Shown here piece after piece: positions 44,366 through 53,428 of a stretch of DNA of 64,000 bases. Numbering within the stretch: position 1 is the stretch's first letter; each line of letters starts with the position of its first letter. The position numbers and the translations under genes were made by a program. The notes under the pieces are model-generated. The model searched no databases and was not told the origin of the DNA. It saw only the letters and a list, made by a program, of their open reading frames with translations. The DNA comes from Pseudomonadota bacterium (lineage in GTDB: Bacteria > Pseudomonadota > Gammaproteobacteria > Steroidobacterales > Steroidobacteraceae), in the NCBI GenBank assembly GCA_016713725.1, contig JADJOO010000008.1, forward strand, positions 124,001 through 188,000, given 5' to 3'.

Positions 44366-44803
44366 ATGACATTTACCGGATTGCGCCGCAGTCGCGGCTT
44401 TACGCTGATCGAGATCATGGTCGTCGTCGTGATCCTCGGCATCCTTGCCGCGCTGGTCGCACCGAACGTGATCCGTCGCATCGACGATGCGCGCGTCACC
44501 AAGGCCAAGCAGGACATCCGCGCGTACGAAACGGCGCTCAACCTGTACCGGATGGACAACTTCCGCTACCCGACCACGGAACAGGGCCTGCAGTCGCTCG
44601 TCACGCGCCCTGCCGACCCGAACATCAAGAACTGGAAGGAAGGCGGCTACATCGACGGCATGAAGAAGGACCCCTGGGGCAACGACTACGCTTACATCGC
44701 GCCCGGCACGCGTGGCGAGTTCGACCTCTACACGCTGGGCGCCGATGGCCAGCCCGGTGGCGAGGGTCCCGATGCCGACATCGGCAACTGGAACATCGAA
44801 TAG
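44366..44803 (+). CDS. gspG: Type II secretion major pseudopilin
   Basis: 145 residues. Prepilin signal: RRSRGFTLIEIMVVVVILGI with cleavage between G and F and Glu at mature position 5. DARVTKAKQDIRAYETALNL, YRMDNFRYPTTEQGLQSLVT, DPWGNDYAYIAPGTRGEFDL and YTLGADGQPGGEGPDADIGN are hallmark GspG blocks, including calcium-site aspartates. It is the major subunit of the periplasmic pseudopilus. First gene of gspGHIJKLMN; gspC, D, E and F are not in the window. Confidence 0.96.
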   Translation: MTFTGLRRSRGFTLIEIMVVVVILGILAALVAPNVIRRIDDARVTKAKQDIRAYETALNLYRMDNFRYPTTEQGLQSLVTRPADPNIKNWKEGGYIDGMKKDPWGNDYAYIAPGTRGEFDLYTLGADGQPGGEGPDADIGNWNIE

Positions 44804-44807
44804 TCCC

Positions 44808-45356
44808 GTGACGCGGCTCGCAGCCGCACGCCGCACCTCGGGGTTCACCCTGCTCGAGGTGCTCGTCGTCGTCGTCATCATCGGCATTCTCACCTCGATG
44901 GCAGTGATCTCGGTCAACGTGCTCGGCGGCGATCACGAGATGCAGCAGGAAGCCGAGCGCCTGCAGGCCATCCTGCTGCAAACGCGTGAGGACGCCATCC
45001 TGCAGAGCCGCGACATCGGCATGCGGCTCGACGCAACGGGTTACGAGTTTCTCGCGTATGACGGCCGCGTCCAGCGCTGGAACGCGGTCGAAGACGACCC
45101 CCTGCTGCGCGCTCGCTCGATGCCCGATGGCCTGCGGCTCTCGCTGCGGCTCGAGGACCGCGACGTGCAGTTGAAGCAACGCCAGCCAGCGACCGAGCGC
45201 GACCTCATCCAGCCGCAGGTAATCCTGCAGGCGTCGGGCGAACAGGTTCCGTTCGACGTCGGCTTCGCGCGCGACGGCACCGACGAGCAGCGCCGCGTGA
45301 GCGGCACGGTCGAAGGCAGGATCGAAGTGCACGACGACACCCGCGACAAACGTTGA
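44808..45356 (+). CDS. gspH: Type II secretion minor pseudopilin GspH
   Basis: 182 residues from the GTG at 44808, four bases after gspG. Prepilin leader RRTSGFTLLEVLVVVVIIGI, then a helical stem (EMQQEAERLQAILLQTREDA), LQSRDIGMRLDATGYEFLAY and beta-rich C-terminal sequence (QVILQASGEQVPFDVGFARD). Forms part of the pseudopilus with GspG. Its stop overlaps gspI by four bases. Confidence 0.9.
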   Translation: MTRLAAARRTSGFTLLEVLVVVVIIGILTSMAVISVNVLGGDHEMQQEAERLQAILLQTREDAILQSRDIGMRLDATGYEFLAYDGRVQRWNAVEDDPLLRARSMPDGLRLSLRLEDRDVQLKQRQPATERDLIQPQVILQASGEQVPFDVGFARDGTDEQRRVSGTVEGRIEVHDDTRDKR

Positions 45357-45915
45357 CGATGCGCCGCTCCGCCACTCGCTCGTTGGCCCAGCATGGTTTC
45401 ACGCTGATCGAAGTGCTCGCCGCGCTCGTCATCGTCGCGCTCGGCATGATCGCGGCGATCCAGGCCGTGACGCAGTCGGCACGCAACGGAACTTACCTGC
45501 GCGACAAGACCCTGGCGCATTGGATCGGCATGAATGTGCTGACCGAGCAACGCCTGCAGGCATCGGCACCTGACATTGCCGAATCGACGGGACGCGTCGA
45601 ATTCGCGGACCAGCGCTGGCAGTGGTCGATGAAGGTCACGCAGACCCAGGTCGCCAGCCTGCGGCGCATCGACATCGCCGTGCACCGCGCAGAGACGCCC
45701 GACGGCACGCCACTCGCCAACGTCTCCGGTTTCTATAGCGAAGCCGTCGGCGGCGCCGGCGGCGGCGGCGGCAGCACGCAGTGGGCAGGCACGGGCGCGC
45801 CCGGCACCGGTGACGAAGACGAAGACGAAGACGAAGACACGGATGGGTCCGTGCCGGCGCCGCAGCGGCCCCGGGCCAGCCGCGGCCGGCCTTGCCGACG
45901 GACCCGGAAGAATGA
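45353..45915 (+). CDS. gspI: Type II secretion minor pseudopilin GspI with acidic tail, frameshifted near 3' end
   Basis: About 187 residues. Leader LAQHGFTLIEVLAALVIVAL; ARNGTYLRDKTLAHWIGMNV and QASAPDIAESTGRVEFADQR; SLRRIDIAVHRAET. The C-terminus is unusual: after SGFYSEAVGG comes a glycine run (GGAGGGGGS) and then DEDEDEDED encoded by a GACGAA repeat at 45812-45838. A frame change near 45866 allows the natural stop at 45913-45915 (DPEE end), which overlaps the gspJ ATG. Typical GspI is about 125-130 residues, so this protein carries a long acidic extension. Together with GspJ and GspK it forms the pseudopilus tip. Confidence 0.88.
45812..45838 (+). repeat. GACGAA hexanucleotide repeat encoding Asp-Glu
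   Basis: Four GACGAA copies plus GAC, perfect, inside gspI. It encodes an alternating Asp-Glu run. Because the unit is six bases, slippage changes length without breaking the frame. Confidence 0.9.
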
Positions 45916-46559
45916 GCCTCCGCGCATTCCAGCACCGGCCTGCGGGTCCTGCAGCCCGTACGCGCGGCTTCACGCTGCTCGAAGTACTGGTGGCGATCGC
46001 AATTTTCGCGTTCGTCGGCGTAATGGCGCTGTCGGGGTACACGCAGCTGCAGCAGCAGACCGAGTACCAGCAGATGCGTCTCGAACGCGTGCGCGAGGTA
46101 CAGCGCGCCGTGCAGACACTGGCACAGGACCTCACGCAGATCGAGCCGCGCCCGATCCGGGAGCCAATCGGCGACCAGCGGGTCCCCGCAGTGCTGGCCG
46201 GCGAGTCGGTCGAATACAGGCTTGAGTTCACGCGGTCCGGCTGGCTGAACACGGCGGGCCTGCCGCGACCAACACTGCAACGCGTGGGTTATCGGCTGGA
46301 CCAGGACGGCCTTTGGCGCGATCACTGGCGCGTGCTCGATCGCACGCAAGCCGCCGAACCCGTGCGCGTGCGGCTCCTGGGCGGCGTGCGCTCGGTCACC
46401 TTCCGCTTCATGTCGCCATCGCTGGAATGGGTCGACCGCTGGCCACAGCTGGGCGGCAATCCCGTCGAACAGGAACGGCTGCGACCCGCCGCGGTCGAAG
46501 TCACGCTCGACCTCGAGGACTGGGGCGAGATCAAGCGCATCGTCGAGGTGGCGGGCTGA
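45912..46559 (+). CDS. gspJ: Type II secretion minor pseudopilin GspJ
   Basis: 215 residues. ATG at 45912 overlaps the end of gspI. Leader RTRGFTLLEVLVAIAIFAFV; YTQLQQQTEYQQMRLERVRE and QRAVQTLAQDLTQIEPRPIR; RVGYRLDQDGLWRDHWRVLD; SLEWVDRWPQ; the C-terminal AVEVTLDLEDWGEIKRIVEV is typical. Part of the GspI-J-K tip complex. Its stop overlaps gspK (TGATG). Confidence 0.93.
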   Translation: MSLRAFQHRPAGPAARTRGFTLLEVLVAIAIFAFVGVMALSGYTQLQQQTEYQQMRLERVREVQRAVQTLAQDLTQIEPRPIREPIGDQRVPAVLAGESVEYRLEFTRSGWLNTAGLPRPTLQRVGYRLDQDGLWRDHWRVLDRTQAAEPVRVRLLGGVRSVTFRFMSPSLEWVDRWPQLGGNPVEQERLRPAAVEVTLDLEDWGEIKRIVEVAG

Positions 46560-47521
46560 TGCGACGGCAGCAGGACGCATCGTTCCCGGCACGCCAGCGT
46601 GGCGTCGCGCTGATCATGGCGGTGCTGATCGTCGCGCTCGCGACGATCCTCGCGGTCAACGTGACGTTCCGCGGCATGGTCGACCAGCGTCGCAGCGCCA
46701 ACCTGTTTGCACTCGACCAGGGTTTCGAAGTTGCGCTCGGCGCGGAAGGCTGGGCCGCCGACATCCTGCGCAAGGACGCACAGGACTCGCAGACGGACCA
46801 TCTCGGTGAGATCTGGGCCCAGTCGATGTCGGCCCTGCCGATCGACGAAGGCGTCGGCACGGTCGAAGGGCGCATCGAAGACATGCAGGGCCGCTTCAAC
46901 CTGAACAACCTCGTGTTCAGCGACGGCACGACCAACGACACAGCGGTCAAGCAACTCGAGCGCATTCTCGGCATGCTCGAGATCGAGCCGGCGTGGGCCG
47001 CCGCCATGGCGGACTGGATCGACACCGACACCCAGCCAGGCTTTCCGGATGGCGCCGAGGACTCGGTCTACACGGGGCTCGATCCACCGCACCTCGCGGC
47101 CAACATGCCAATCACCCGCGCCAGCGAAATCATGGTGCTGCCGGAATTCGGCGCCGAGCGATTTGGCCGCCTGCAGCCATACGTCGCTGCCCTGCCGGTC
47201 GGCAGCAGGCTGAACGTCTGCACGGCGCCCGGAATCGTTCTCGACTCGCTCTCGGAGTCGCAGCGGCAGTTCGGCCTGGATCCCGAGGACCTGGCCAAGC
47301 GGCGCAAGGACGCATGCTTCCCGACGCTCGACGAACTGCGCGGCACGCTCGGCCAGGCGGACTACGACCAGATCAAGGACACACTTTCGGAATCAAGCAC
47401 TTACTTCCGCGCCACGGTATGGGTCACTATTGGCACTACCCAGTTCACCCTGTACAGTCTCCTCGCGCGCGGTGGGGCCGGAACGGTGCGGCCTGTCCTG
47501 CGCAGTTTCGGAGCCGAATGA
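46559..47521 (+). CDS. gspK: Type II secretion minor pseudopilin GspK
   Basis: 320 residues. Leader RQRGVALIMAVLIVALATIL (GspK carries V in place of F and lacks Glu5, as usual). VEGRIEDMQGRFNLNNLVFS, WIDTDTQPGFPDGAEDSVYT with acidic residues that bind calcium, NMPITRASEIMVLPEFGAER and LNVCTAPGIVLDSLSES. It caps the pseudopilus. Two cysteines in the second domain may be disulfide bonded. Frame intact. Confidence 0.94.
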   Translation: MRRQQDASFPARQRGVALIMAVLIVALATILAVNVTFRGMVDQRRSANLFALDQGFEVALGAEGWAADILRKDAQDSQTDHLGEIWAQSMSALPIDEGVGTVEGRIEDMQGRFNLNNLVFSDGTTNDTAVKQLERILGMLEIEPAWAAAMADWIDTDTQPGFPDGAEDSVYTGLDPPHLAANMPITRASEIMVLPEFGAERFGRLQPYVAALPVGSRLNVCTAPGIVLDSLSESQRQFGLDPEDLAKRRKDACFPTLDELRGTLGQADYDQIKDTLSESSTYFRATVWVTIGTTQFTLYSLLARGGAGTVRPVLRSFGAE

Positions 47522-47525
47522 CCGT

Positions 47526-48755
47526 ATGACTGAAACCCTGGTGATCCGTCTCCGGGCGTCGGAGGACGCGCCAGCGTCCTGGCTGATCGTCGACGCCACC
47601 GGCGCCCGTTCGGGCAACGTGCAGAGCGGCCCGATCGCCGACGCGCTCGCGCTGTCCCAGGGCCGCCGCACCGTCGTGGTCCTGCCTGCCGCTGACGTAA
47701 CGCTCGCCCGTCCGGACCTGCCTCCGGTGCGCGGTGCGGCCCGCATCGCACAAGCGGTGCCGTTCGCACTCGAGGAGCACCTCGCATCCGATCTCGAAAA
47801 CCTGCACTTCGCCATCGGCCATCGCGCTGCGTCGTCGAGCGGCATGCCGGTCGCGATCGTCGCCCGTTCGACGCTCGACCGCTGGCAAGCGATGTGGGAC
47901 GCCGCGGGCATCCGCCCGGACGCGGCTTATGCCGAATCCTCGCTGATCCCGTCCGCACCGAATGCGTTAGTGCTCGTGCTCGACGAAGGCACGCTGCACG
48001 TGAGCCGGCCTGATCGATCCGCCTACGCCCTCGACGCAGGATCGATGCAGGTCGCGTTCGATCTCGCGCTGGGCGAGCAGACCGAAGCCGGCGAGCACGT
48101 GACGTTCTATGTGTCGACGGCCGACTACTCGGCACACAAGGACGCCATCGAAGGCCTGCGGGCGCGCACCGCCACGCTGCAGGTCAAGCTGCTGCCCGAT
48201 GGCACGCTGCCGCTGCTGGCCTCGCAGGTACCGGTCGCCAGGCCGATCAACCTGCTGCAGGGCGCCTACGCGGCGCCAACGTCGTTCGGCTCGCAACTGA
48301 AGCAGTGGCGGCTGCCCGCCGCACTGGCAGCTGCTACGCTGGTGGCATTCCTCGGCGCGCAGGGCCTCAAGCTCTGGCAGCTGCACAAGGCCGAGCAGCA
48401 ACTCGACGCGCAGATCACCCAGACCTTCAACCAGATCCTGCCCGGGCAACCGATCGTCGATCCGCGCGCGCAGATCCAGGGCGTGCTGGCTCGCGCCGGC
48501 GGCGGCAGCAGCGCCCTGCTGCCGGCAATGTCGTTGCTGGCGCAGGCCATCGCACAGACGCCGGCAACGCGCGTCGAGGCAATCAGCTACCGGGCGGGCG
48601 TGCTCGAGCTGCATCTCGTCGCACCGAGCGTGGAGGCGCTCGACGGCATCAAGCAGGCCATGAGCCGCGATGGCGCGACGGTCGAACTGCAATCCGCGAA
48701 CCCGCGTGATCAACTGGTCGAGGGCCGCATGCAAGTCCGGCTGGGGGCCGCATGA
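47526..48755 (+). CDS. gspL: Type II secretion inner-membrane protein GspL
   Basis: 409 residues. Cytoplasmic actin-like domain (LVIRLRASEDAPASWLIVDA, VVVLPAADVTLARPDLPPVR, AQAVPFALEEHLASDLENLH), a single membrane span around residues 270-290 (LPAALAAATLVAFLGAQGLK) and a periplasmic ferredoxin-like domain (LQLEHAR-type end, here QAIAQTPATRVEAISYRAGV). GspL anchors the GspE ATPase to the membrane and binds GspM. ATG at 47526 is four bases after the gspK stop. Confidence 0.92.
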   Translation: MTETLVIRLRASEDAPASWLIVDATGARSGNVQSGPIADALALSQGRRTVVVLPAADVTLARPDLPPVRGAARIAQAVPFALEEHLASDLENLHFAIGHRAASSSGMPVAIVARSTLDRWQAMWDAAGIRPDAAYAESSLIPSAPNALVLVLDEGTLHVSRPDRSAYALDAGSMQVAFDLALGEQTEAGEHVTFYVSTADYSAHKDAIEGLRARTATLQVKLLPDGTLPLLASQVPVARPINLLQGAYAAPTSFGSQLKQWRLPAALAAATLVAFLGAQGLKLWQLHKAEQQLDAQITQTFNQILPGQPIVDPRAQIQGVLARAGGGSSALLPAMSLLAQAIAQTPATRVEAISYRAGVLELHLVAPSVEALDGIKQAMSRDGATVELQSANPRDQLVEGRMQVRLGAA

Positions 48756-49246
48756 ACGTCCGTGACTGGTTCGACAACCTGAGCGAACGTGAACGCAACC
48801 TCGTCTATGCCGCCGGCGCGCTCGTCGGCGTCGCGCTCGTCTACCTCGTGCTCGTGCTGCCATTTCAGGCGTCCGGCAAGCGGATGGCTGCGCGCGTCGC
48901 ACAGAAGACAGCGGACCTCGCCTGGATGCAGGCGTCGGCGCCGCAGGCCATGGCGGCGGCGGGCGTGGCGCAGGCTGGAGGCGGCGGCGATTCACTGGTC
49001 GTGCTGGTCGACCGCACGGCGCGTGAAGCCGGGCTCGGCGCCTCGCTGCGCGACCAGAGTCCGGACGGCAACAACGGCCTGCGACTGCGCATCGAAGCCG
49101 CGTCGTTCGATACGCTGGTCACCTGGCTCGCCAGCCTGCAGCAGCAGTACGGCGTGAGCATTGAATCCGCCACCGTCGGCGCTGCCGCCGCACCCGGCTT
49201 CGTCAACGCGACGCTGAGCCTGAAGCACGCCGGCGCAGCGGGCTGA
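48752..49246 (+). CDS. gspM: Type II secretion inner-membrane protein GspM
   Basis: 164 residues: short cytoplasmic head (MNVRDWFDNLSERERNLVYA), one membrane span (AGALVGVALVYLVLVLPFQA), coiled region and a ferredoxin-like periplasmic domain (SLVVLVDRTAREAGLGASLR, FDTLVTWLASLQQQYGVSIE). Partner of GspL. Its start overlaps gspL by four bases. Confidence 0.92.
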   Translation: MNVRDWFDNLSERERNLVYAAGALVGVALVYLVLVLPFQASGKRMAARVAQKTADLAWMQASAPQAMAAAGVAQAGGGGDSLVVLVDRTAREAGLGASLRDQSPDGNNGLRLRIEAASFDTLVTWLASLQQQYGVSIESATVGAAAAPGFVNATLSLKHAGAAG

Positions 49247-49276
49247 TTGCGCTCCTTTCCCACGGCACGTCTTCCC

Positions 49277-50059
49277 GTGACAAAACGCACTGGCTGGCTG
49301 CTCGCGCTCGGCATGCTTGCCCTGCTCGCCTTTGCGCTCGCCACGCTGCCGGCAGGCGTGGCGGCCGGCCCGCTGCGCAAGGCCGGCATCGACGCAGCCG
49401 CATTTGGTGGTTCGCTCTGGTCGGGACGAGCTACCGGAATGTCCTGGCGCGGCGCTGCGGTCGGCGATGCGGAATGGAAGATTGCGCCGGCGCGGCTGCT
49501 GACAGGTCGCATCGCCGGTCACGCCAGGCTCACGCGCACGGACGGTTCAGTCGAAACGACCTTCGATCTGTCGTTGACCGGTCGGGACGTAAGACTGCGA
49601 ATGACCCGACTCGAGCTTCCGCTCGCCGCTTTGAACGCACTGCCGCTCGGCATGCCGAAGGGCTGGCAAGGACGCGTGACAGGGCTGTTCGATGCGATTG
49701 ATCTGCAGCGGGGCTGGCCCACGAGTCTCAATGGCTCGCTCGATCTCGACGAACTGGTGGCGCCGCCGCCGCGCAACGCACCCGTGGGCAGTTTTCATGC
49801 CGTGTTTCCGGCGGCACAGCCAAAGGCATCGCTCTCGGTACCGCAGGATCCCTCGAACCTGACGGCACAGGTCAAGGACAAGAACGGCCCTTTTTCGGTC
49901 GACGCGCAACTCACGCTGAGCCGCACGCGCAATTTCGCGTTCGAAGGCACGCTCGCGCCGCGCGGTCCGGTGCCGCCGGCGATGGAGCATTCGCTGCAAC
50001 TGCTGGGTCCGGCCGATGCGACGGGCCGGCGCGAGTTCAGCGTCGGAGGCACGCTCTGA
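49277..50059 (+). CDS. gspN: Type II secretion protein GspN
   Basis: 260 residues from the GTG at 49277 (MTKRTGWLLALGMLALLAFA); a TTG at 49247 directly after gspM would add ten residues but begins less typically. One N-terminal membrane span, then a periplasmic beta-rich domain: GIDAAAFGGSLWSGRATGMS, VRLRMTRLELPLAALNALPL, QGRVTGLFDAIDLQRGWPTS and AFEGTLAPRGPVPPAMEHSL. GspN is an accessory type II secretion protein found in a subset of systems. Its stop abuts the stop of the convergent recB-like gene (50060), with no room for a terminator. Confidence 0.88.
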   Translation: MTKRTGWLLALGMLALLAFALATLPAGVAAGPLRKAGIDAAAFGGSLWSGRATGMSWRGAAVGDAEWKIAPARLLTGRIAGHARLTRTDGSVETTFDLSLTGRDVRLRMTRLELPLAALNALPLGMPKGWQGRVTGLFDAIDLQRGWPTSLNGSLDLDELVAPPPRNAPVGSFHAVFPAAQPKASLSVPQDPSNLTAQVKDKNGPFSVDAQLTLSRTRNFAFEGTLAPRGPVPPAMEHSLQLLGPADATGRREFSVGGTL

Positions 50060-53000
50060 TCACGCCGCGTCCGCCGTCCACTCGCGCCACCCCGACAGCA
50101 GCGGAAAATACAGTCCGAGACGGATCGGCTCGTCGCCAAGAGCCTGCATGAGTTGCGCGTAGCGCTCGAGCTGCCCGCGATAGCGCTCGCGTTCGTTGTC
50201 CAGGAATTCATCGAGCCCCGCGCCCTCGTGGCTGCTGGTCTTGTAGTCGACGATCCAGCGCAACCCTGTCGCGTCCACGAAGGTCCGGTCGACAACGATG
50301 CTGACGAGGCCACTGTCGACGACGCCGGTCAGCGCCAGCTCCGATCGCGATGACCCGTGTGACGCGTCGAGCAGCCACCGCCCGCGCTCGTCCACGAGCG
50401 TGCGACTCACGGCCTCCAGCGCTTTCGCAACTGCGGCGTTGCGGCGCTCGTACGGCACGCCCAGTTCGGCAAGTTCGGCCGCAAAGCGTCGCTGCACGGC
50501 AGTGCGCTCCACCGCGTCGCCGGGTGGAGCGCCACCTTCGCGAGCGAAGCGCTGCAACTCACGATGCACCACTGTACCGACGTGGCGCGCCGTCTCCGTC
50601 ACCCAGTTGAACTCGACCGCTGCGGCCGTGGTCGCACGCACCAGGCTGCGAACCAGAATGGACGGCGCCACCGGCGCCGCGGGAGGTTGCCAGCCGCCGG
50701 GCAGACGCAGCAGCACGGGGTCGCGCGGGATGACGCGCCCCTGCTCGCCCTGGAAGTCACCCGACTCCGCGAGTCGGCGTTCGAACTCGCCGCTCAGCGA
50801 CGGCTCGGCCCACAGCAGGCCCAGCGCCGAAACCTGCTTCGGCGCCCGCACGCTCAATTCACCGGTCTTCTTGTCGGCGATGACATCACACGAGCCGAGC
50901 AGGTGCAGCGACTGCTCTGCACGGGTCGCCGCCACGTAGAGCAGCCGCCGCTTCTCCTGCAGCAGCTTTTCGCGCTCGAGCCGGCCGAGCCAGCGGAACA
51001 GTGGATTCGCCTCATCCGCGCCGGTCGCCGCGACGGGCGCGATGATCAACTGCTGCCCGTCGCTGCGCGGCACCTTGAGCCAGCGCAGCAGCGGCGGCGC
51101 ATCGGACGCACCGACCCGCTCCAGGCCCGGCACGATCACCGTGTCGAACTGCAGGCCCTTCGACTTGTGGATGGTCAGCAGCTCGACGTACGTATCGGGC
51201 TGCGGCCGCGCGGGTGCGTACAACTTGAGCAACGCTTCGACGAGCCGGGCAAGATCCACCGGCGCGCCGGGTGCTTCGTCCTCAACGTCGCCGAGGGCAT
51301 CGAGATAGGCCAGTGCTTCGTCCAGTTCCCGTTCGTTGCCGAGCGTCGCAGGGCCGCCGAGGGCATGCCAGCAGCGTTCGACGGAGTCGCGCAATCCAAA
51401 CCGTCGTCTTTCATCGAGGGCCTGCTCCAACACCGGCTGACATCGCTCGAGCCGCCGACGTGCCGCGGTTCCCAGCCGCTGCCGCAGCGGCTCCTCACGC
51501 AGCAGGCGCGGGACCGACGCATGCCGGTCGCCGCCGAGCAGCGCGAGGCAATCGGCCAGCGTCAGGCCGCACCACGGTGCGCGCAGCACACCGATCCACG
51601 CGGCGCGGTCGCCGAGATGGGCCAGCGCGCGAGTCAGCGCCAGCAGGTCGAGCACGGCAGGACGCGCGCCCAGCGGGTCGATGTCGGTTGCCTGGAAGCG
51701 GATGCCACGCCGCGCGAGCTCGACCACGATGTCGAGCAGGTGGTTGCGACCCTGCACGAGGATCGCGATGCGCGCGTCGGACCTGGCCGCGTGACGCCGC
51801 TCGATGATGTCGGCCACGGTCTGGGCCTCAAATCGCCGGCTGCTGCGCAGGAAGGCGTGGACGTGCACGCCGCCTGCGTCGGTTGCCTGCGGCGCCGCAA
51901 CGCTCTCTGAGTACTTCACGGCCCCGCGCAGCACGTCGTCATGCGGAGGCAGCACGCGGGCGAAAGCCTGGTTGACCCACTGCACGATCGGCTGCGTCGA
52001 ACGGAAATTCACGCGCAGGGTCAGCGGTTCGAGCTCGATGTCGCCGAGGCCGTGATCACGCACGTCGAGGAACAGCCCGACCTCGGCATTGCGAAATCGG
52101 TAGATCGACTGCATCGGATCGCCGACGAGAAACAGCGTGCGGCCATCGCCGCGCTCCCAGCCCGCCGTCAGGCTACGCAGCAACTGCACCTGGGCTTCCG
52201 ACGTGTCCTGGAACTCGTCGACCAGGACATGGCGCAGTCGCGCATCCAGGGCAAGAGCGGAGTCCGTCGGCTCGTCCGCCGTTCCCAGGGCCTGTCGCGC
52301 AGCCGCTGCGAACTCCGGATAGTCGGCGGCCTTGCGCTCGGCGAAGACGAACTTCAGCTCGGCGGCTGCCAGCCGCACGACGAGCAGCAATGACTTGAGC
52401 ACTGTCCACTCGGCATCCTGGTACTCGCACGGGGGCAGCGTGCGCGTAGCATGCAGCGGCTCGAAGAGTTCCTCGTGCGTCGCGAATTCATCGGCCATGG
52501 CCAGCACGCGCGCCTTGTGCTCGGCGAGTTCGGGACGCTTGCTGTTCTGCGGCAGCACGCCGACCTTGATGTCAAAACTCCTGCGCGACTGACCATCCGC
52601 GGTGAGCAGCAACGTAGCGAGGCCCTGCCAATGCGCCGCATCGCCGACTTCCGCACCCGGCACTCCCGGTCCGCACGCGAGTATCGGCGAGTCCTTGCCC
52701 TCCTGGAGCAGCACACCCGCTGCGCCTTGCGCGAAGGCGCAGGCCTCTGCGAGCAACGCTGGCGGAAAGACTTCGACCAGACCCTCCTGCCCGTAGTCGT
52801 CGACGCTCGCGGGCAGCACCGGCAACCATGCCTCGCGTCGCGCGAGCATGCTGCCGACCAGCCCGATGAGCCTGCCGACGTTGTTGTCGAGGTGCCCGAG
52901 CAGGATCGCGACCGCTTCTGCGACACGTGGATCCTCCGACGGCAGGTGCGTGAGCAGTCGTTTGGCTGCTTCCTCGTACAGCTCGCGGCCATCCTCGTCG

Positions 53001-53428
53001 ATGTCGAGCCCGGCGCCGAGACCCGAGAGCACCGGCAGGCGTCGCGCGAGCGACTGGTTGAGCGAGTCGATGGTCAGTACACGCAGGCGGCTGGGATTGC
53101 GCAGCAGGCCCCAGTCGTTGCGGATATCGACTTCGAGCACGCGTCGCGCCAGCGCACGCGTGTCGTCACGCAGCATCGACTGCGGGTCCGTGCACCGTCG
53201 CAGCGACTCGAGGATGCGGTTGCGCATCTCAGCCGCGGCCTTGCGCGTAAACGTGATTGCGAGCAGCGCTTCGGGCCGGTCGACCGCGACGAGCAGCGCA
53301 AGAAACCGCTGCGTGAGCAGTTCGGTCTTGCCCGAACCCGCCGGCGCCTGGACGATGAAGCTGCGGTCGACCTGCAGCGCTGTCGCCCGAGCCTCCTGGT
53401 CGGCCTGCAGCAGGTCAGCCGGTTGCAT
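50060..53428 (-). CDS. RecB/AddA-like UvrD helicase with C-terminal PD-(D/E)XK nuclease
   Basis: 1122 residues from the ATG at 53428; the longer frame upstream is a shadow of the next gene. SF1 helicase motifs: FIVQAPAGSGKTELLTQRFL (Walker A), AITFTRKAAAEM, HVLVDEFQDTSEAQVQLLRS (Walker B), LVGDPMQSIYRFRNAEVGLF, LTLRVNFRSTQPIVQWVN, ELLTIHKSKGLQFDTVIVPG and LLYVAATRAEQSLHLLG. The C-terminal nuclease has GLRWIVDYKTSSHEGAGLDE with the catalytic Asp and Lys. It processes double-strand ends for homologous recombination. Its start overlaps the AddB-like gene by 14 bases, and the pair is likely an AddAB-like complex. Confidence 0.93.
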   Translation of the reverse strand: MQPADLLQADQEARATALQVDRSFIVQAPAGSGKTELLTQRFLALLVAVDRPEALLAITFTRKAAAEMRNRILESLRRCTDPQSMLRDDTRALARRVLEVDIRNDWGLLRNPSRLRVLTIDSLNQSLARRLPVLSGLGAGLDIDEDGRELYEEAAKRLLTHLPSEDPRVAEAVAILLGHLDNNVGRLIGLVGSMLARREAWLPVLPASVDDYGQEGLVEVFPPALLAEACAFAQGAAGVLLQEGKDSPILACGPGVPGAEVGDAAHWQGLATLLLTADGQSRRSFDIKVGVLPQNSKRPELAEHKARVLAMADEFATHEELFEPLHATRTLPPCEYQDAEWTVLKSLLLVVRLAAAELKFVFAERKAADYPEFAAAARQALGTADEPTDSALALDARLRHVLVDEFQDTSEAQVQLLRSLTAGWERGDGRTLFLVGDPMQSIYRFRNAEVGLFLDVRDHGLGDIELEPLTLRVNFRSTQPIVQWVNQAFARVLPPHDDVLRGAVKYSESVAAPQATDAGGVHVHAFLRSSRRFEAQTVADIIERRHAARSDARIAILVQGRNHLLDIVVELARRGIRFQATDIDPLGARPAVLDLLALTRALAHLGDRAAWIGVLRAPWCGLTLADCLALLGGDRHASVPRLLREEPLRQRLGTAARRRLERCQPVLEQALDERRRFGLRDSVERCWHALGGPATLGNERELDEALAYLDALGDVEDEAPGAPVDLARLVEALLKLYAPARPQPDTYVELLTIHKSKGLQFDTVIVPGLERVGASDAPPLLRWLKVPRSDGQQLIIAPVAATGADEANPLFRWLGRLEREKLLQEKRRLLYVAATRAEQSLHLLGSCDVIADKKTGELSVRAPKQVSALGLLWAEPSLSGEFERRLAESGDFQGEQGRVIPRDPVLLRLPGGWQPPAAPVAPSILVRSLVRATTAAAVEFNWVTETARHVGTVVHRELQRFAREGGAPPGDAVERTAVQRRFAAELAELGVPYERRNAAVAKALEAVSRTLVDERGRWLLDASHGSSRSELALTGVVDSGLVSIVVDRTFVDATGLRWIVDYKTSSHEGAGLDEFLDNERERYRGQLERYAQLMQALGDEPIRLGLYFPLLSGWREWTADAA

